DNA of 64,000 nucleotides, from the NCBI RefSeq assembly GCF_003050925.1, contig NZ_QAOV01000002.1, positions 186,001 to 250,000 of the forward strand. Direction: 5' to 3'. Under the pieces are notes generated by a model. It was given only the letters and a program-made list of their open reading frames with translations, had not been told where the DNA came from and ran no database searches. Positions 7,348-17,052 of the stretch are shown here, piece after piece. The position numbers and the translations under genes are program-made. This stretch comes from Pseudomonas sp. GV085 (lineage in GTDB: Bacteria > Pseudomonadota > Gammaproteobacteria > Pseudomonadales > Pseudomonadaceae). Position 1 is the stretch's first letter. Each line of letters starts with the position of its first letter.

Positions 7348-9411
7348 TTACAAATCCAGCACAAGGGGGGCGTCGCCCTCCTTGGCTTGTGCAGGAACCG
7401 CGCAGCAAATAAGCACCTCCCCTTCGGCCGGCATCTCAGCCGGCAGATTCAGATAATGCACTTGCCCACTGACCAGTCTGGTTCGGCACGTTCCGCAGGA
7501 TCCACCCCGACAGCTAAAGTCCGGATTCAGGCCACGGCTTTCAGCCAGCTCTAATAAACTCCCGCCACCAGGTTCCCAACGGGCTTCTTTAGATGATCCT
7601 GCAAACAACACTTTGACCGGGATACTTGCTGCCGGCACCTGCTCGACTGCTGGAGTCAGTTGATCCCGCTGACGCACCAAAGTCGAAGGGCCAAAAGTCT
7701 CCGCGTGAATACGATCATCGCCAATGCGCAACTCGCGCAAGCCGTCGTATAGCGCTTGAGTAAATGGTCCTGGTCCGCACAGGTAAAAATCATAATCGTC
7801 CAAGGGCAACAACGCCTTGAGTAGCTCAACGTCGATGCGTCCTGCCATCTCATAGTGCTCACCTACACGAGCATGAGTCTCCGGTTGACTGAGTACTCGT
7901 AATGCACGGATTTTATCTTTGGTGCGAACCGCCAGCTCGTACAACTCATCGCGAAACCCCAGCTCGGCCAAAGTGCGTGCACTTTGAATGAACCAGGTAG
8001 GACGTGTGCGCCGGATACGCTCTCCTTGATAGATCACCTCACGGAGCATCGAGAGCATCGGCGTTACTCCAACACCTGCGGCCAACAGTACCAACGGTCG
8101 ATACTCATCGGCCTGAACGGTAAATCGCCCTTGTGGCGCGCGGGCTTCGATCAGATCCCCTACTTTTACCCGGTCATGCAAATGCGACGAGACCACTCCA
8201 TCACGCTTGACGCTGATGCGGAAAAAACTGTCGGAGGGTGCGCCCGATAGACTGTAGGTTCTAACCAGGGGGGCCTCTCCTGCGGTCACGCAAATACGCA
8301 CCGGCAAGTGTTGACCCGCCTCAAAGCCCGGCAATCCTGCGCCATCATCAGGTTCAAAGTAGAAGGATCGAATTGAGCTGCTTTCATCAACAATGCGGGT
8401 AACCCGTAATTGCCGCCATTTGTCGCGTAAGGCATCAGCCTGCAATCGTCCCGCGGCCTGCTCCCAACTACCTGTCATCAGACTGTTGGGTGAAAAACCC
8501 TCAAACTGCCAACGTAGAGCCAAAACCGCGTGGCGTCGAACCACCTGTTCAACGGTCAGCGTCCAATGCCGCTCGGCCCCTTGGAATGCCGCGATTTCCG
8601 GGCTATCGAGAATGATTTCGGTGCGTCCGGCAACTTGCAATACATCACCCGATTCGAAGTCGATAAATACCAACCCCGCACGTGGATTGAGCAGGAGGTT
8701 ACCCAAGGTATTGAAGTGCAGGTTGCCGGCAAAATCAGGAATCGTCAGCACGTTGCCTTCAATTCTGACGAAACCTGGATTTCCCCCACGGTGCGACACA
8801 TCCACCGAACGTTTACCGTCCTGATCCAGGTAACTGGCGACAAAAAAGGTATCGGCTTTTTGGATCGTTGCCTTTGCGTCCTCATCGAGTTCATTGAGGT
8901 GCTCAGCTACGGAGTTTGATGAGGTGTGACCGAGGCTTACGGGTTCAACACTACGCAATTGAATGTATTGGGGGCAGTTACCGAAACTGTGCACCACAGT
9001 AATGGCACAACCGCCAGAGGAGGCAGTTGAGACATTACCGTTCATACGATTACGCCTTCGAGTCTTCAGATCGATACCGAGCAAACCTACGGCTGCTCCG
9101 TTTTGTAGTGCCGGCCTGACGGGATCACCGTCCGCGGGTAGACAGTCGATTTGCAACACCCGCGGTTCGGGAGAATGTGCGAACCCCGGGGGGCCTTCAA
9201 CGAGTGTCGCCCAAGGGGTGCCCTGCTCATCGACGGCACCCAAAATCAAATAAGGGAGTTGGCTGTAAAACAGTCGGTGCTGATCTGGCATGTAATCACG
9301 CACGACTCTGCGCCCATTTGCCTCCATGACCTCTGCGACACCAACAGTTTCCTGTAATTGCCGCTCACCTGCATGCCAGGGTGATTCCCCCAGCCCGTCA
9401 ATCTGACTCAT
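7348..9411 (-). CDS. PNPOx-like / flavodoxin-reductase / 2Fe-2S ferredoxin fusion protein
   Basis: The 687-residue protein combines three parts. Residues 1 to about 310 form a split-barrel FMN-binding (pyridoxamine phosphate oxidase-like) region. About 330-560 is an FAD- and NAD(P)-binding ferredoxin reductase module, with RTYSLSGAP for FAD and the YLCGPGPF motif. The C-terminus is a plant-type 2Fe-2S ferredoxin with CRGGSCGTCRTRL and a final CC. It should pass electrons from NAD(P)H through FAD to the iron-sulfur cluster and on to the FMN domain or a partner. ATG 9411 is preferred because GAGG lies 5 bases upstream. The substrate is unknown, and some related fusions act on nitro or quinone compounds. 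Confidence 0.85.
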   Translation of the reverse strand: MSQIDGLGESPWHAGERQLQETVGVAEVMEANGRRVVRDYMPDQHRLFYSQLPYLILGAVDEQGTPWATLVEGPPGFAHSPEPRVLQIDCLPADGDPVRPALQNGAAVGLLGIDLKTRRRNRMNGNVSTASSGGCAITVVHSFGNCPQYIQLRSVEPVSLGHTSSNSVAEHLNELDEDAKATIQKADTFFVASYLDQDGKRSVDVSHRGGNPGFVRIEGNVLTIPDFAGNLHFNTLGNLLLNPRAGLVFIDFESGDVLQVAGRTEIILDSPEIAAFQGAERHWTLTVEQVVRRHAVLALRWQFEGFSPNSLMTGSWEQAAGRLQADALRDKWRQLRVTRIVDESSSIRSFYFEPDDGAGLPGFEAGQHLPVRICVTAGEAPLVRTYSLSGAPSDSFFRISVKRDGVVSSHLHDRVKVGDLIEARAPQGRFTVQADEYRPLVLLAAGVGVTPMLSMLREVIYQGERIRRTRPTWFIQSARTLAELGFRDELYELAVRTKDKIRALRVLSQPETHARVGEHYEMAGRIDVELLKALLPLDDYDFYLCGPGPFTQALYDGLRELRIGDDRIHAETFGPSTLVRQRDQLTPAVEQVPAASIPVKVLFAGSSKEARWEPGGGSLLELAESRGLNPDFSCRGGSCGTCRTRLVSGQVHYLNLPAEMPAEGEVLICCAVPAQAKEGDAPLVLDL

Positions 9412-9491
9412 GATCACCTCTACGCATTCACATTCTTAAACCAGTGTATTTCGCTCACTTTTAAACGAGAGTACAGATTCAGGGGGGCGAA

Positions 9492-10115
9492 TCAGGGGAC
9501 TTGCGGTGTCTCAAACCAATCTTGAGACGGCGTTGAAAAGCGCATTTTCTTACGGATATGAGCCGCATTTTCTGCACCGGTCAGTTGCTCCAACAACAAA
9601 AAAGCGACTTCGGTGGCGGTGCCTGGCCCGCTCGATGTGATGATGTTGCCATCGACGATCAAAGGACGGTCAACGAAGTAAGCACCCGTTTCGAGCAATT
9701 GGTTTTTGCGCTTGCCGCCTTCCTGGTGGTACGTCGTAGCATTTTTTCCTCGTAGCACTCCGGCGACACCCAAGCACACAGAAGACACACAGACACTGGC
9801 CACTGGTTTGCCGGCCTGGACAAAGTGGCGAATGGTATCCAGAAAGGGTTCGCTTAAAGCTTCCTCGTAAAAACCTGCTGGCTCAAAACCACCGGGCAAG
9901 GCCAATGCGTCGAAGCTGCTCACATCCACTTCACCCAGAAGAAAACCAGGACTCAGATTAAGTCCGAAGGTCGTCACGATATTTCTACGAAGGCCGGCGT
10001 TGACCAACTCAATAGAGACATCACCGAGTAAGTTGGCCCAGCCAAGCACATCAGTAAAGGCGGCCATTTCGAGTGGCTCAACACCATTGGCGAGCAACAT
10101 GAGTACGCGTTTCAT
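9492..10115 (-). CDS. DJ-1/PfpI family protein (first of two)
   Basis: The 207-residue protein has the DJ-1/ThiJ/PfpI fold: KRVLMLLANGVEPLEM at the start, DALALPGGFEPAGFYEE in the middle, and a nucleophile elbow around SVCVSSVCLG. The glyoxalase or chaperone role of the family depends on that Cys. The ending EVAFLLLEQLTG is also typical. ATG 10115 has GGAG 11 bases upstream; a longer start would add 34 unconserved residues. It lies downstream of nothing obvious, and its reaction is not known. The second family member, at 61597-62166, is only distantly similar. Confidence 0.8.
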   Translation of the reverse strand: MKRVLMLLANGVEPLEMAAFTDVLGWANLLGDVSIELVNAGLRRNIVTTFGLNLSPGFLLGEVDVSSFDALALPGGFEPAGFYEEALSEPFLDTIRHFVQAGKPVASVCVSSVCLGVAGVLRGKNATTYHQEGGKRKNQLLETGAYFVDRPLIVDGNIITSSGPGTATEVAFLLLEQLTGAENAAHIRKKMRFSTPSQDWFETPQVP

Positions 10116-10387
10116 CAGGAAAAAGACTCCGCTGTCTGGTGTGTGTATCAATTGAGTGTGTGAACGCATGCTCCGCTTTAACCGCTGTTCAGAGAACGTC
10201 CAAAAAATGCAATCCACTGTTACGCTCTATGAAATGCCCGTGCTGAGGTTTGTATCCTTCTGTAGCCAGAGCGAGATGAGACACACTGCAATGCGTATCA
10301 CCGGGTGATCAGACACATGCAGGACACAGCATCGATTTCAAATGGGGCCTGTCGTTTCACTCTTCCTCTCCCCCCAAGGAACACCCG

Positions 10388-11164
10388 ATGAACAAGTTAT
10401 TCGCAGGTCTTGCTCTCGCCACAGCAATGTTCAGCGCAACTGCTGCGCTGGCTGCCCCGGTCAAACCTACTGTTGTGCTTGTGCACGGGGCATTTGCCGA
10501 CTCCAGCAGCTGGAATGGCGTGGTCAGGATTCTGGAAAAAGATGGCTACCCGGTGATCGCTGCTTCAAATCCGCTTCGCACGCTCAAGGGCGATGCTCAG
10601 TCGGTAGCTGATGTGCTGAAAAGTGTAAAAACACCTGTCGTACTGGTCGGACACTCCTATGGTGGCGGGGTGATCAGCGAAGCCGCCTCCGGTAATGCCA
10701 ACGTCAAGGCGCTGGTTTATGTCGCAGCATTTGCACCTGAAGCAGGTGAATCCAGCGCGGATTTGGCTGGTCGCTTCCCAGGCAACACCCTGGGTCCAAC
10801 CCTCGCGCCCCCGGTTGAACTGGCTGACGGTGGAAAAGATCTGTACATCCAGCAGGACAAGTTCCACGATCAGTTCGCAGCCGACGTATCAAACGCCGAC
10901 GCCAGGTTAATGGCCGCTACCCAGCGCCCTGTGACTGTAGCGGCGCTCAATGAGGCATCGAGCGAGCCAGCCTGGAAAACTGTTCCGTCGTATTTCGTTT
11001 ACGGTGACAAAGACAAGAACATTCCTGCACAAGCCCTGGCGTTCATGGCTGAGCGGGCGCATTCCCAAAAGACCGTTGTGGTCAAAGGAGCGTCCCACGT
11101 TGTGATGGTGTCCAATCCGAAAGCCGTTGCCCGCCTGATTGAAACGGCAGCCACCGCCAGGTAA
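10388..11164 (+). CDS. Secreted alpha/beta hydrolase
   Basis: The 258-residue protein begins with a Sec signal peptide (MNKLFAGLALATAMFSATAA then LAAP). The mature part is an alpha/beta hydrolase with the oxyanion motif LVHGAFADSSSW at 31-42, nucleophile Ser90 in GHSYGG, and a late His in KGASHVVMVSNP. It resembles periplasmic EstC/HNL-type esterases of pseudomonads that are often induced under oxidative or xenobiotic stress. It is transcribed alone and ends in a hairpin at 11172-11198, facing a LysR gene. The substrate cannot be told from sequence. Confidence 0.85.
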   Translation: MNKLFAGLALATAMFSATAALAAPVKPTVVLVHGAFADSSSWNGVVRILEKDGYPVIAASNPLRTLKGDAQSVADVLKSVKTPVVLVGHSYGGGVISEAASGNANVKALVYVAAFAPEAGESSADLAGRFPGNTLGPTLAPPVELADGGKDLYIQQDKFHDQFAADVSNADARLMAATQRPVTVAALNEASSEPAWKTVPSYFVYGDKDKNIPAQALAFMAERAHSQKTVVVKGASHVVMVSNPKAVARLIETAATAR

Positions 11165-11171
11165 TCAAAGG

Positions 11172-11198
11172 AAGCGGTCGCACATACCGCGACCGCTT
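11172..11198. terminator. Hairpin between convergent genes
   Basis: A 10-base perfect stem, AAGCGGTCGC with GCGACCGCTT, around a 7-base loop. It lies between the stop codons of the convergent hydrolase and LysR genes. The U-run is poor (TTAA), so its strength is uncertain. Confidence 0.65.
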
Positions 11199-11205
11199 AA
11201 CGAAT

Positions 11206-12117
11206 TCAGAGATCATCTGGCCGCATTGCCGGATGCTCGCGCAGGCCCTCGACGATAAAGTCGACAAAGCTGCGTACCCGCATCGACGCTTTGCGTCCCT
11301 CGCGGTACACCACATGCACTGGCAGCGCTGGCAACTCATAGGGTTGTAAAACCCGTCGCAATTGCCCTCTATTCAAATAGTCGTACAACGGATAGCTAAG
11401 GCAGCGCATTAGTCCTGCACCGTGGGCTGTCGCATCAATAGTCGCCTGTACGGTGGCACAACTGAGCCGCGTGCGTGCTTTGATGGGGTTCAATTCACCT
11501 TCCTGATGAAAGTCCCACTGAACCTTGTCCCGATAAGCCTGCGTGGCAACCAACCGATGATGCTTCAGATCCTCAGGTGTTTGTGGCTCACCTTGAGTCG
11601 CAAGGTAACCAGGGCTGCCACAAACGATAGAACGTACATGGCCGACGGGACGCGCGATCAATGACGAATTTGGCAGGTTGCCAATCAGTACCGCTACGTC
11701 CAGTCCCTCATCATTCATATTCGGAAATCGATCGTGGTATTGGGCGAATACCCTGACCTGCGGATACATGCTCATATAATTTGCCAACATCGATGTCATG
11801 ACATAGCGACTGAAAAGCAATGGCAGCAGCACTTTCAGATTGCCTTGAGCCTCGACATGCAGACCTTTGGCAGATGCCTCAGCCTCCTCGACCCCCTTGA
11901 GAATGCGCGAGCAATCGGCCATAAAAGCTGCCCCTGCGTCAGTCAGGGCTACCCCTCGAGTACTGCGTACCAATAAGGGAACGCCTAGACGTGCTTCCAA
12001 TCTCGCGATGGCGCGAACGACCGTGGGACCGGATACATCCAGGCGACGTGCTGCTGAGGCGAGACTCGGATGCTCAGACAGCGCTTCGAACATCTGCATC
12101 TCATGAAATCGATCCAT
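11206..12117 (-). CDS. LysR-family regulator, second of a tandem pair
   Basis: The 303-residue protein begins MDRFHEMQMFEALSEHPSLA, with the winged helix-turn-helix in residues 1-65 (AARRLDVSGPTVVRAIARLE) and a substrate-binding-type effector domain after about 90. ATG 12117 shares one base with the stop of the upstream LysR gene (TGATG), so the two are translationally coupled. The two proteins are clearly related (shared MDRFHEMQ start and similar endings FVDFIVEGL/FVDFLADRL), which points to tandem duplication. The target is unknown; the secreted hydrolase is the nearest convergent gene. Confidence 0.9.
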   Translation of the reverse strand: MDRFHEMQMFEALSEHPSLASAARRLDVSGPTVVRAIARLEARLGVPLLVRSTRGVALTDAGAAFMADCSRILKGVEEAEASAKGLHVEAQGNLKVLLPLLFSRYVMTSMLANYMSMYPQVRVFAQYHDRFPNMNDEGLDVAVLIGNLPNSSLIARPVGHVRSIVCGSPGYLATQGEPQTPEDLKHHRLVATQAYRDKVQWDFHQEGELNPIKARTRLSCATVQATIDATAHGAGLMRCLSYPLYDYLNRGQLRRVLQPYELPALPVHVVYREGRKASMRVRSFVDFIVEGLREHPAMRPDDL

Positions 12118-13037
12118 CACTCTGCACTCTTCACAACAGGTTTGAGAGCAGCATCCTGGCCCAATCGATCCGCGAGAAAATCGACAAAGGTGCGTACCTT
12201 CGCGGGCACTCGATTGCTTTTCTGGTACACCACCTGAATCGGTAACGCTGGCGGCTCAAACTCCTGAAGCACCACTTCCAACGCTCCGCTAGCAACATGG
12301 CCAGCGACTTGATAGGACAAAACGCGAGTAAGTCCCCAGCCTAAACATGCAATATTAATGGCGGCCTGATTTGCGGTAACGACCAGACGTGGTTCAAAAC
12401 GGAAGCTCAACGCGTTGCCATCATTCACGAACTGCCAATCGCTCAAGAGATGACTTGCGGACGACATGACTATGTTGGCCGTACTCAGCTCCCCAGGGTG
12501 CCGTGGCTTACCGTACTGTTCAAAGTAAGCCGGTGCAGCACATATCACCTGTCGTACCTCACCCACCTTGATGGCGTGCTGATTGTTCTCATGCAGATGG
12601 CCGATGCGTATTGCCACATCGATTCCTTCGTCTGCCATGCTCACGACACGGTCGACCAGCAAAGCATTGAGATGCACCGAGGGGAATTGGTCTAGATACT
12701 CAGCCAACAACGGTGCGATGTACAACTCACCGAACATGACCGGAGCGGTCACTGTCAGATACCCGCACGGTATGGAAAAGCTACCGGCAGCGGCCTCCTC
12801 CGCTTCATCGACCTCGCTCAATATCCGTCGACAATCTTCCAGATAGCGTTGACCGGCTTCAGTGAGGTGCAAGCTTCGGGTGGTTCGAGACAGGAGTTGT
12901 GTGCCGATTCGCTCTTCCATCGCGGCGATGGCACGGGTCACGCTTGGAGGGGATATGTTCAGTCGACGGGCGGCTGCGGCAAACCCTTCTTCATCCGCCA
13001 CAGCCATAAAAATCTGCATTTCATGAAAGCGATCCAT
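12117..13037 (-). CDS. LysR-family regulator, first of a tandem pair
   Basis: The 306-residue LysR protein begins MDRFHEMQIFMAVADEEGFA, has the helix-turn-helix SPPSVTRAIAAMEE and a full effector domain. I preferred ATG 13037, which aligns with its tandem partner, over a start 18 codons upstream. It overlaps the next LysR gene by one base. The two may form heteromers or act on the neighbouring glutathione S-transferase gene; both ideas are inference. Confidence 0.9.
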   Translation of the reverse strand: MDRFHEMQIFMAVADEEGFAAAARRLNISPPSVTRAIAAMEERIGTQLLSRTTRSLHLTEAGQRYLEDCRRILSEVDEAEEAAAGSFSIPCGYLTVTAPVMFGELYIAPLLAEYLDQFPSVHLNALLVDRVVSMADEGIDVAIRIGHLHENNQHAIKVGEVRQVICAAPAYFEQYGKPRHPGELSTANIVMSSASHLLSDWQFVNDGNALSFRFEPRLVVTANQAAINIACLGWGLTRVLSYQVAGHVASGALEVVLQEFEPPALPIQVVYQKSNRVPAKVRTFVDFLADRLGQDAALKPVVKSAE

Positions 13038-13243
13038 GGGCGAACCTTTCTCGATGAAAGAACGGCAAGGTATCTGACCGTATAAGCGCACTGACTCAAT
13101 CTGCCAGTATTCTCGGCAGACAGCGACTTTCGCACGTTATGTCTCTGACGGGTATTGCAAAAATACCCATTCGAGGAAAAGAGTTGCGAAACGAAATAGA
13201 ACAGAGGCTACCGGAATAAGCTCGGCAGCCCCTCAGGATTGAT

Positions 13244-13873
13244 TCAAGCCTCTTGCAAACCCTTCGCTGTACGTTGCATGCCAACGAAATGTGGCAGTGC
13301 TTCGATGCTGCTCAGCCAGGCACGGACATTCGGGTAGTCGGTGAGTGCGACATTGCCTTCCGGCGCATGGGATACGTAGGTGTAAGCGGCAACATCAGCG
13401 ATAGTTGGCTTATCGCCAGCCAGAAACTTGCTCTGCCCCAGCTCCTCTTCCATGACTTTAAGCAAGCCATGAGAACGATTGATGGCATCTTCGGCGTCAT
13501 AACCGGCACCAAACACGGTGATCAACCGAGCAGTGGCAGGGCCGGAATTTATCTGACCTGCGGCCGCCGACAGCCAGCGTTGAACCTTGGCTTGATCTAC
13601 GGGATCGCTTGGCAGCCATTGCCCTTTACCGTATTTGGCCGCGAGATAAACCAGAATTGCGTTGGAGTCCGCCAGGACGGTGCCGTTGTCATCGATCACC
13701 GGCACCTGCCCAAACCTGTTGCGAGCCAAAAATTCAGGGGTTTTGTGCGCGCCTTTCATCAAGTCTACGAATACAAGTTCGGTTGGTAATCCAAGCAGGG
13801 ACAGCATCAATTCGACACGGTGAGCGTGACCGGACAACGGGTGACGATAAAGTTTGATCGCTTGCTGGGACAT
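13244..13873 (-). CDS. Glutathione S-transferase
   Basis: The 209-residue protein has the thioredoxin-like N-domain of GSTs ([20 protein letters not shown], then [20 protein letters not shown] with the glutathione gamma-glutamyl-binding DSNAI). The helical C-domain includes [20 protein letters not shown], whose IADVA is the N-capping motif. It conjugates glutathione to electrophiles or reduces peroxides. ATG 13873 is chosen because upstream codons are not conserved. A glutathione reductase gene lies 650 bases away on the other strand, so glutathione-dependent detoxification is a local theme. Confidence 0.88.
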   Translation of the reverse strand: MSQQAIKLYRHPLSGHAHRVELMLSLLGLPTELVFVDLMKGAHKTPEFLARNRFGQVPVIDDNGTVLADSNAILVYLAAKYGKGQWLPSDPVDQAKVQRWLSAAAGQINSGPATARLITVFGAGYDAEDAINRSHGLLKVMEEELGQSKFLAGDKPTIADVAAYTYVSHAPEGNVALTDYPNVRAWLSSIEALPHFVGMQRTAKGLQEA

Positions 13874-14237
13874 GACGTACTCCGACTGTTGTTTGAGTTC
13901 GACCCGGTGATCGCGTCGATGGGGGTATCTTCCCCTCTCCTCACAAACACAGGAATTACCAGCATTTACAATCCAGCATTCCGCCAGCTGAAATGATGAA
14001 TGCCCGTTTACTGAATGACCTGTTTTTACCGGTCCACTAGTGGACAAGTCACCCCCGGTCTTGGCATGCGGGTCCGTATCAGTAAGCGCCGGTGTTCTGT
14101 CGGCATTGTTTCACCCAGCACAATTAAGTCGTTACATCCCTGCCCATTCTCTAATCCTCCCTTGATGGCGAGACTGACGCGAGAAGCAACTGACCGTTTC
14201 CGGTCATTGCAGCGTTCTCCATCTTGGGAGTCATCAC
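13874..14237. other. Divergent intergenic region
   Basis: It should hold the promoter of the GST gene. It contains a near-palindromic GGTCCACTAGTGGAC (about 14030-14045), a possible regulator site. No other gene is evident. Confidence 0.35.
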
Positions 14238-14459
14238 ATGATTGATTTCAATCTCTCCAGCATAAACAGCACCTGGCCGGACTATTCGGTCATGTCGCAG
14301 AGCGAGTACGAAAGCGGCTTTCTGCTGCCCCAACTGATGGGAGCACTGGCCAACGATGCCAGATTTGCAACTTTGAATAATTGCTCTCGGCAGACGTGCA
14401 GCAGCGGCTTTTTCCCGAAGCTGCGCACCTCGCTTAAACGTGCACTGAAGCTTCGTTGA
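14238..14459 (+). CDS. Unrecognised small protein, possibly a frameshifted relic
   Basis: A 73-codon frame with a good GGGAG site 7 bases before ATG 14238. The first 48 codons (MIDFNLSSINSTWPDYSV...) look protein-like. After codon 48 the composition becomes odd, while the +1 frame then reads LSADVQQRLFPEAAHLA and stops at 14453. A one-base shift near 14385 is therefore possible. I do not recognise the family. A Crp/Fnr-type N-terminus is one weak guess. Confidence 0.3.
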   Translation: MIDFNLSSINSTWPDYSVMSQSEYESGFLLPQLMGALANDARFATLNNCSRQTCSSGFFPKLRTSLKRALKLR

Positions 14460-14517
14460 CTTGCCCATTAATGATTTTGGATAGCCAGGGGCTGTTCACT
14501 CCTTTTAGAGAAATGAA

Positions 14518-15879
14518 ATGACCTACGACTTTGATTTGTTTGTAATTGGTGCGGGTTCCGGTGGTGTACGAGCAGTACGTTTTGCCGCAGGGTTTGGTGC
14601 CAAAGTGGCTGTTGCCGAAAGTCGCTACCTCGGAGGTACGTGCGTCAACGTAGGTTGTGTGCCGAAAAAGCTTTTGGTCTACGGCTCGCACTTTGCCGAT
14701 GACTTCGAACAGGCCGAGGGTTTTGGCTGGACCGCCGGCAAAGCACAATTCGACTGGGAAAAGTTGATTGCCAACAAGAACCGCGAGATCGAGCGACTCA
14801 ACGGCATCTACCGCAAGCTGCTGATCAACAGCGGCGTGACGTTGCTAGAAGGTCACGCACGCCTGACCGATCCCAACCACGTCGAAGTCAATGGGCGGAT
14901 CTTCAGTGCCGAACGCATTTTGATTGCTACTGGCGGCTGGCCGCAAATTCCGGATATCCCTGGTCGCGAGCACGCCATTACCTCGAACGAAGCGTTCTTT
15001 CTCAAGCAACTGCCTAAGCGCGTTCTGGTTGTCGGTGGTGGCTATATCGCCGTTGAGTTTGCCGGGATCTTCAATGGTCTGGGCGCTGACACGCGTCTGC
15101 TGTATCGCGGCGATCTGTTCTTGCGTGGATTTGATAATTCTGTCCGCACGCATCTGGTGGAAGAACTGACCAAGCGCGGACTGCAATTGGACTTCAACGC
15201 AGACATCGCTCGTATCGACAAGCAGCCAGACGGGAGCTTACTGGCGACACTTGAGGATGGGCGTCAGCTTGAAGCCGATAGTATTTTCTACGCGACTGGC
15301 CGGCGGCCGATGCTCGACAATCTGGGTTTGGAAAACACCCGCGTTGAACTCAACGAGAAAGGCTACGTTGTGGTAAACGACAACTTCGAAACCCACGAAC
15401 CATCGATCCTGGCGTTGGGTGATGTGATTGGTCGAGTTCAGTTGACCCCGGTAGCTACGGCCGAGGGTATGGCAGTCGCTCGTCGTCTGTTCAAACCCGA
15501 GCAATACCGTCCAGTGGATTATCGGCACATTCCTACCGCAGTATTCAGCCAGCCCAACATCGGCACGGTCGGTTTAACCGAGGAACAGGCGCTGGAGAAT
15601 GGCCACAAAGTGACAGTCTTCGAGAGCCGCTTCAAGCCGATGAAGCTTACCCTCACGCAATCATCCGAGCAGACGCTGATGAAGCTGGTGGTGGATGCTC
15701 GTACTGATCGAGTATTGGGCGTGCACATGGTCGGTCCGGATGCCGGGGACATCATTCAGGGGCTTGCTATTGCTCTGAAGGCGGGTGCCACCAAGCGCCT
15801 GTTCGATGAAACCATCGGTGTGCATCCCACTTCGGCAGAAGAGTTTGTGACCTTGCGGACACCTGTCGCTGGCAGATGA
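14518..15879 (+). CDS. gor: Glutathione-disulfide reductase
   Basis: The 453-residue flavoprotein reduces GSSG to GSH with NADPH. It has the FAD motif GAGSGGVRA at 11-19, the redox-active disulfide CVNVGC (Cys42/Cys47), a second Rossmann motif [11 protein letters not shown] near 173-183, and the C-terminal HPTSAEEF with the catalytic His-Glu pair. The length is normal. AGAGAAATGAAATG places the start at 14518. It is monocistronic and lies between an unrecognised small frame and a convergent NTF2-like gene. The nearby GST suggests shared stress physiology. Confidence 0.95.
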   Translation: MTYDFDLFVIGAGSGGVRAVRFAAGFGAKVAVAESRYLGGTCVNVGCVPKKLLVYGSHFADDFEQAEGFGWTAGKAQFDWEKLIANKNREIERLNGIYRKLLINSGVTLLEGHARLTDPNHVEVNGRIFSAERILIATGGWPQIPDIPGREHAITSNEAFFLKQLPKRVLVVGGGYIAVEFAGIFNGLGADTRLLYRGDLFLRGFDNSVRTHLVEELTKRGLQLDFNADIARIDKQPDGSLLATLEDGRQLEADSIFYATGRRPMLDNLGLENTRVELNEKGYVVVNDNFETHEPSILALGDVIGRVQLTPVATAEGMAVARRLFKPEQYRPVDYRHIPTAVFSQPNIGTVGLTEEQALENGHKVTVFESRFKPMKLTLTQSSEQTLMKLVVDARTDRVLGVHMVGPDAGDIIQGLAIALKAGATKRLFDETIGVHPTSAEEFVTLRTPVAGR

Positions 15880-15947
15880 CGGTGGTCGGCAAATCGGGTA
15901 GCTTCTCCGACACTCCAACTGCCGGAGAACAGCTATCTCAGCTTGAA

Positions 15948-16361
15948 TTACTTGACTCGAGCGGCCTGCGATACTGCGAATGAATCCTCGAACATTTTGA
16001 AACTGCCGATGAGCTCATTGCTGATTTCGAGCACCAGTACAAAAGACGTCTCAATAAGCTTACCCGTTGCGTTGACGCGCGATGCGAGCACGCCCAGGAT
16101 CATGGCACGATGTTCATTCGCCAAAATATCCTCAACAACAAGACTCTCGCTCGTGAGCAGTGTCGCGGTATCTCTCACGAAATTAACGATCGCCTCTTTG
16201 CCTTGCTGCTTGCCGAGCCAAGGTAGCGCTCCAGCGTCACCCGCAATCTCCCACTTCGCATCTTCTGCGAAAAGGAGGGCCAATGCATCCGCGTCACCAG
16301 TGCCCAGCTTCTGCAAAAAGTCTTGTGCGAATTCCAAATTGGCTTGCCCGTTCATCGTCAT
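15948..16361 (-). CDS. SnoaL/NTF2-like protein
   Basis: The 137-residue protein has the NTF2-like cone fold of the SnoaL/limonene-epoxide-hydrolase type: FAQDFLQKLGTGDADALALL, FAEDAKWEIAG, and late beta strands FVLVLEISNELIGSFKMFED. Such proteins are small-molecule isomerases or hydrolases, but many have no known substrate. The start may be 16361 or 16355 (MTM-NGQ). An HxlR regulator gene lies just upstream on the same strand, so this may be its target. Confidence 0.75.
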   Translation of the reverse strand: MTMNGQANLEFAQDFLQKLGTGDADALALLFAEDAKWEIAGDAGALPWLGKQQGKEAIVNFVRDTATLLTSESLVVEDILANEHRAMILGVLASRVNATGKLIETSFVLVLEISNELIGSFKMFEDSFAVSQAARVK

Positions 16362-16482
16362 AGAGTCTCTAGTCGTTTTGAAGACTGCATTGTCGAGTAA
16401 CGAAAATGGATTTCCTAGTACGCACCATTTGGTAAGTGCCCTACAAAGGTCTGGATCGAGATAATCGAATGAGCCCCTCCAC

Positions 16483-16872
16483 CTAGCCTTTGTCCAACGC
16501 GCTGAAGATCAGGTCGTCCTTTGCGGTGTTGGTATTACGTACCCTGGCAATCGCAGCGATGACATCCATGTTTTGCGTACCCCATTCGCAAACAGGTTGT
16601 AGCGCACGTCCCATTTCGATCCCAAAGGCTTCCAACTCATATTCGACGTGCGGCGGCATCATCTGAAAATCGATGCGACGCACCAATCCATCACGAATCA
16701 TCTCCTTCAGTTGCTGACTCAGTACCTTTTCGCTGACGTCGCCAACAAGTCGCTTCAGTTCGCTGAAGCGTCGCGGTTGCCCGCTCAGGTGGAACAAAAT
16801 CAACAGCTTCCATTTTCCGCCTACCAGATTGAGCACGGCTTCCAAACCGCACCCGAATGGCATCTGTGTCAT
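16483..16872 (-). CDS. HxlR-family regulator
   Basis: The 129-residue protein has the HxlR winged-helix: a Cys near the N-terminus (PFGCGLEAVLNLVGGKWKLLIL), FSELKRLVGDVSEKVLSQQLKEM as the recognition region, and an acidic wing HVEYELEAFG. HxlR proteins often sense electrophiles or oxidants through that N-terminal Cys. It precedes the SnoaL-like gene by about 120 bases on the same strand. The longer C-terminal tail after residue 105 is unusual. Confidence 0.88.
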   Translation of the reverse strand: MTQMPFGCGLEAVLNLVGGKWKLLILFHLSGQPRRFSELKRLVGDVSEKVLSQQLKEMIRDGLVRRIDFQMMPPHVEYELEAFGIEMGRALQPVCEWGTQNMDVIAAIARVRNTNTAKDDLIFSALDKG

Positions 16873-17052
16873 ACCTTTATCTCCACTTCAAAACCTTCGA
16901 TCAACTCTACCAATCCAGCTGTTAACCCGATGGCTCGGTATCCGGGCAGCGTTCATATACCAAGTTGCTGCAAGTGCTGAAGCCTTAAGCCTGGTCCAAT
17001 CATCCCCATTGGCCGCCAGTGTTCATTAGTTAGTGTTCAACGCGGTGAACAA

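Noticed and set aside
15901..15930. TTCTCCG/CGGAGAA stem between gor and the SnoaL-like gene as a terminator
   Set aside because: Only 7 base pairs with a 13-base loop and no U-run; too weak to list.
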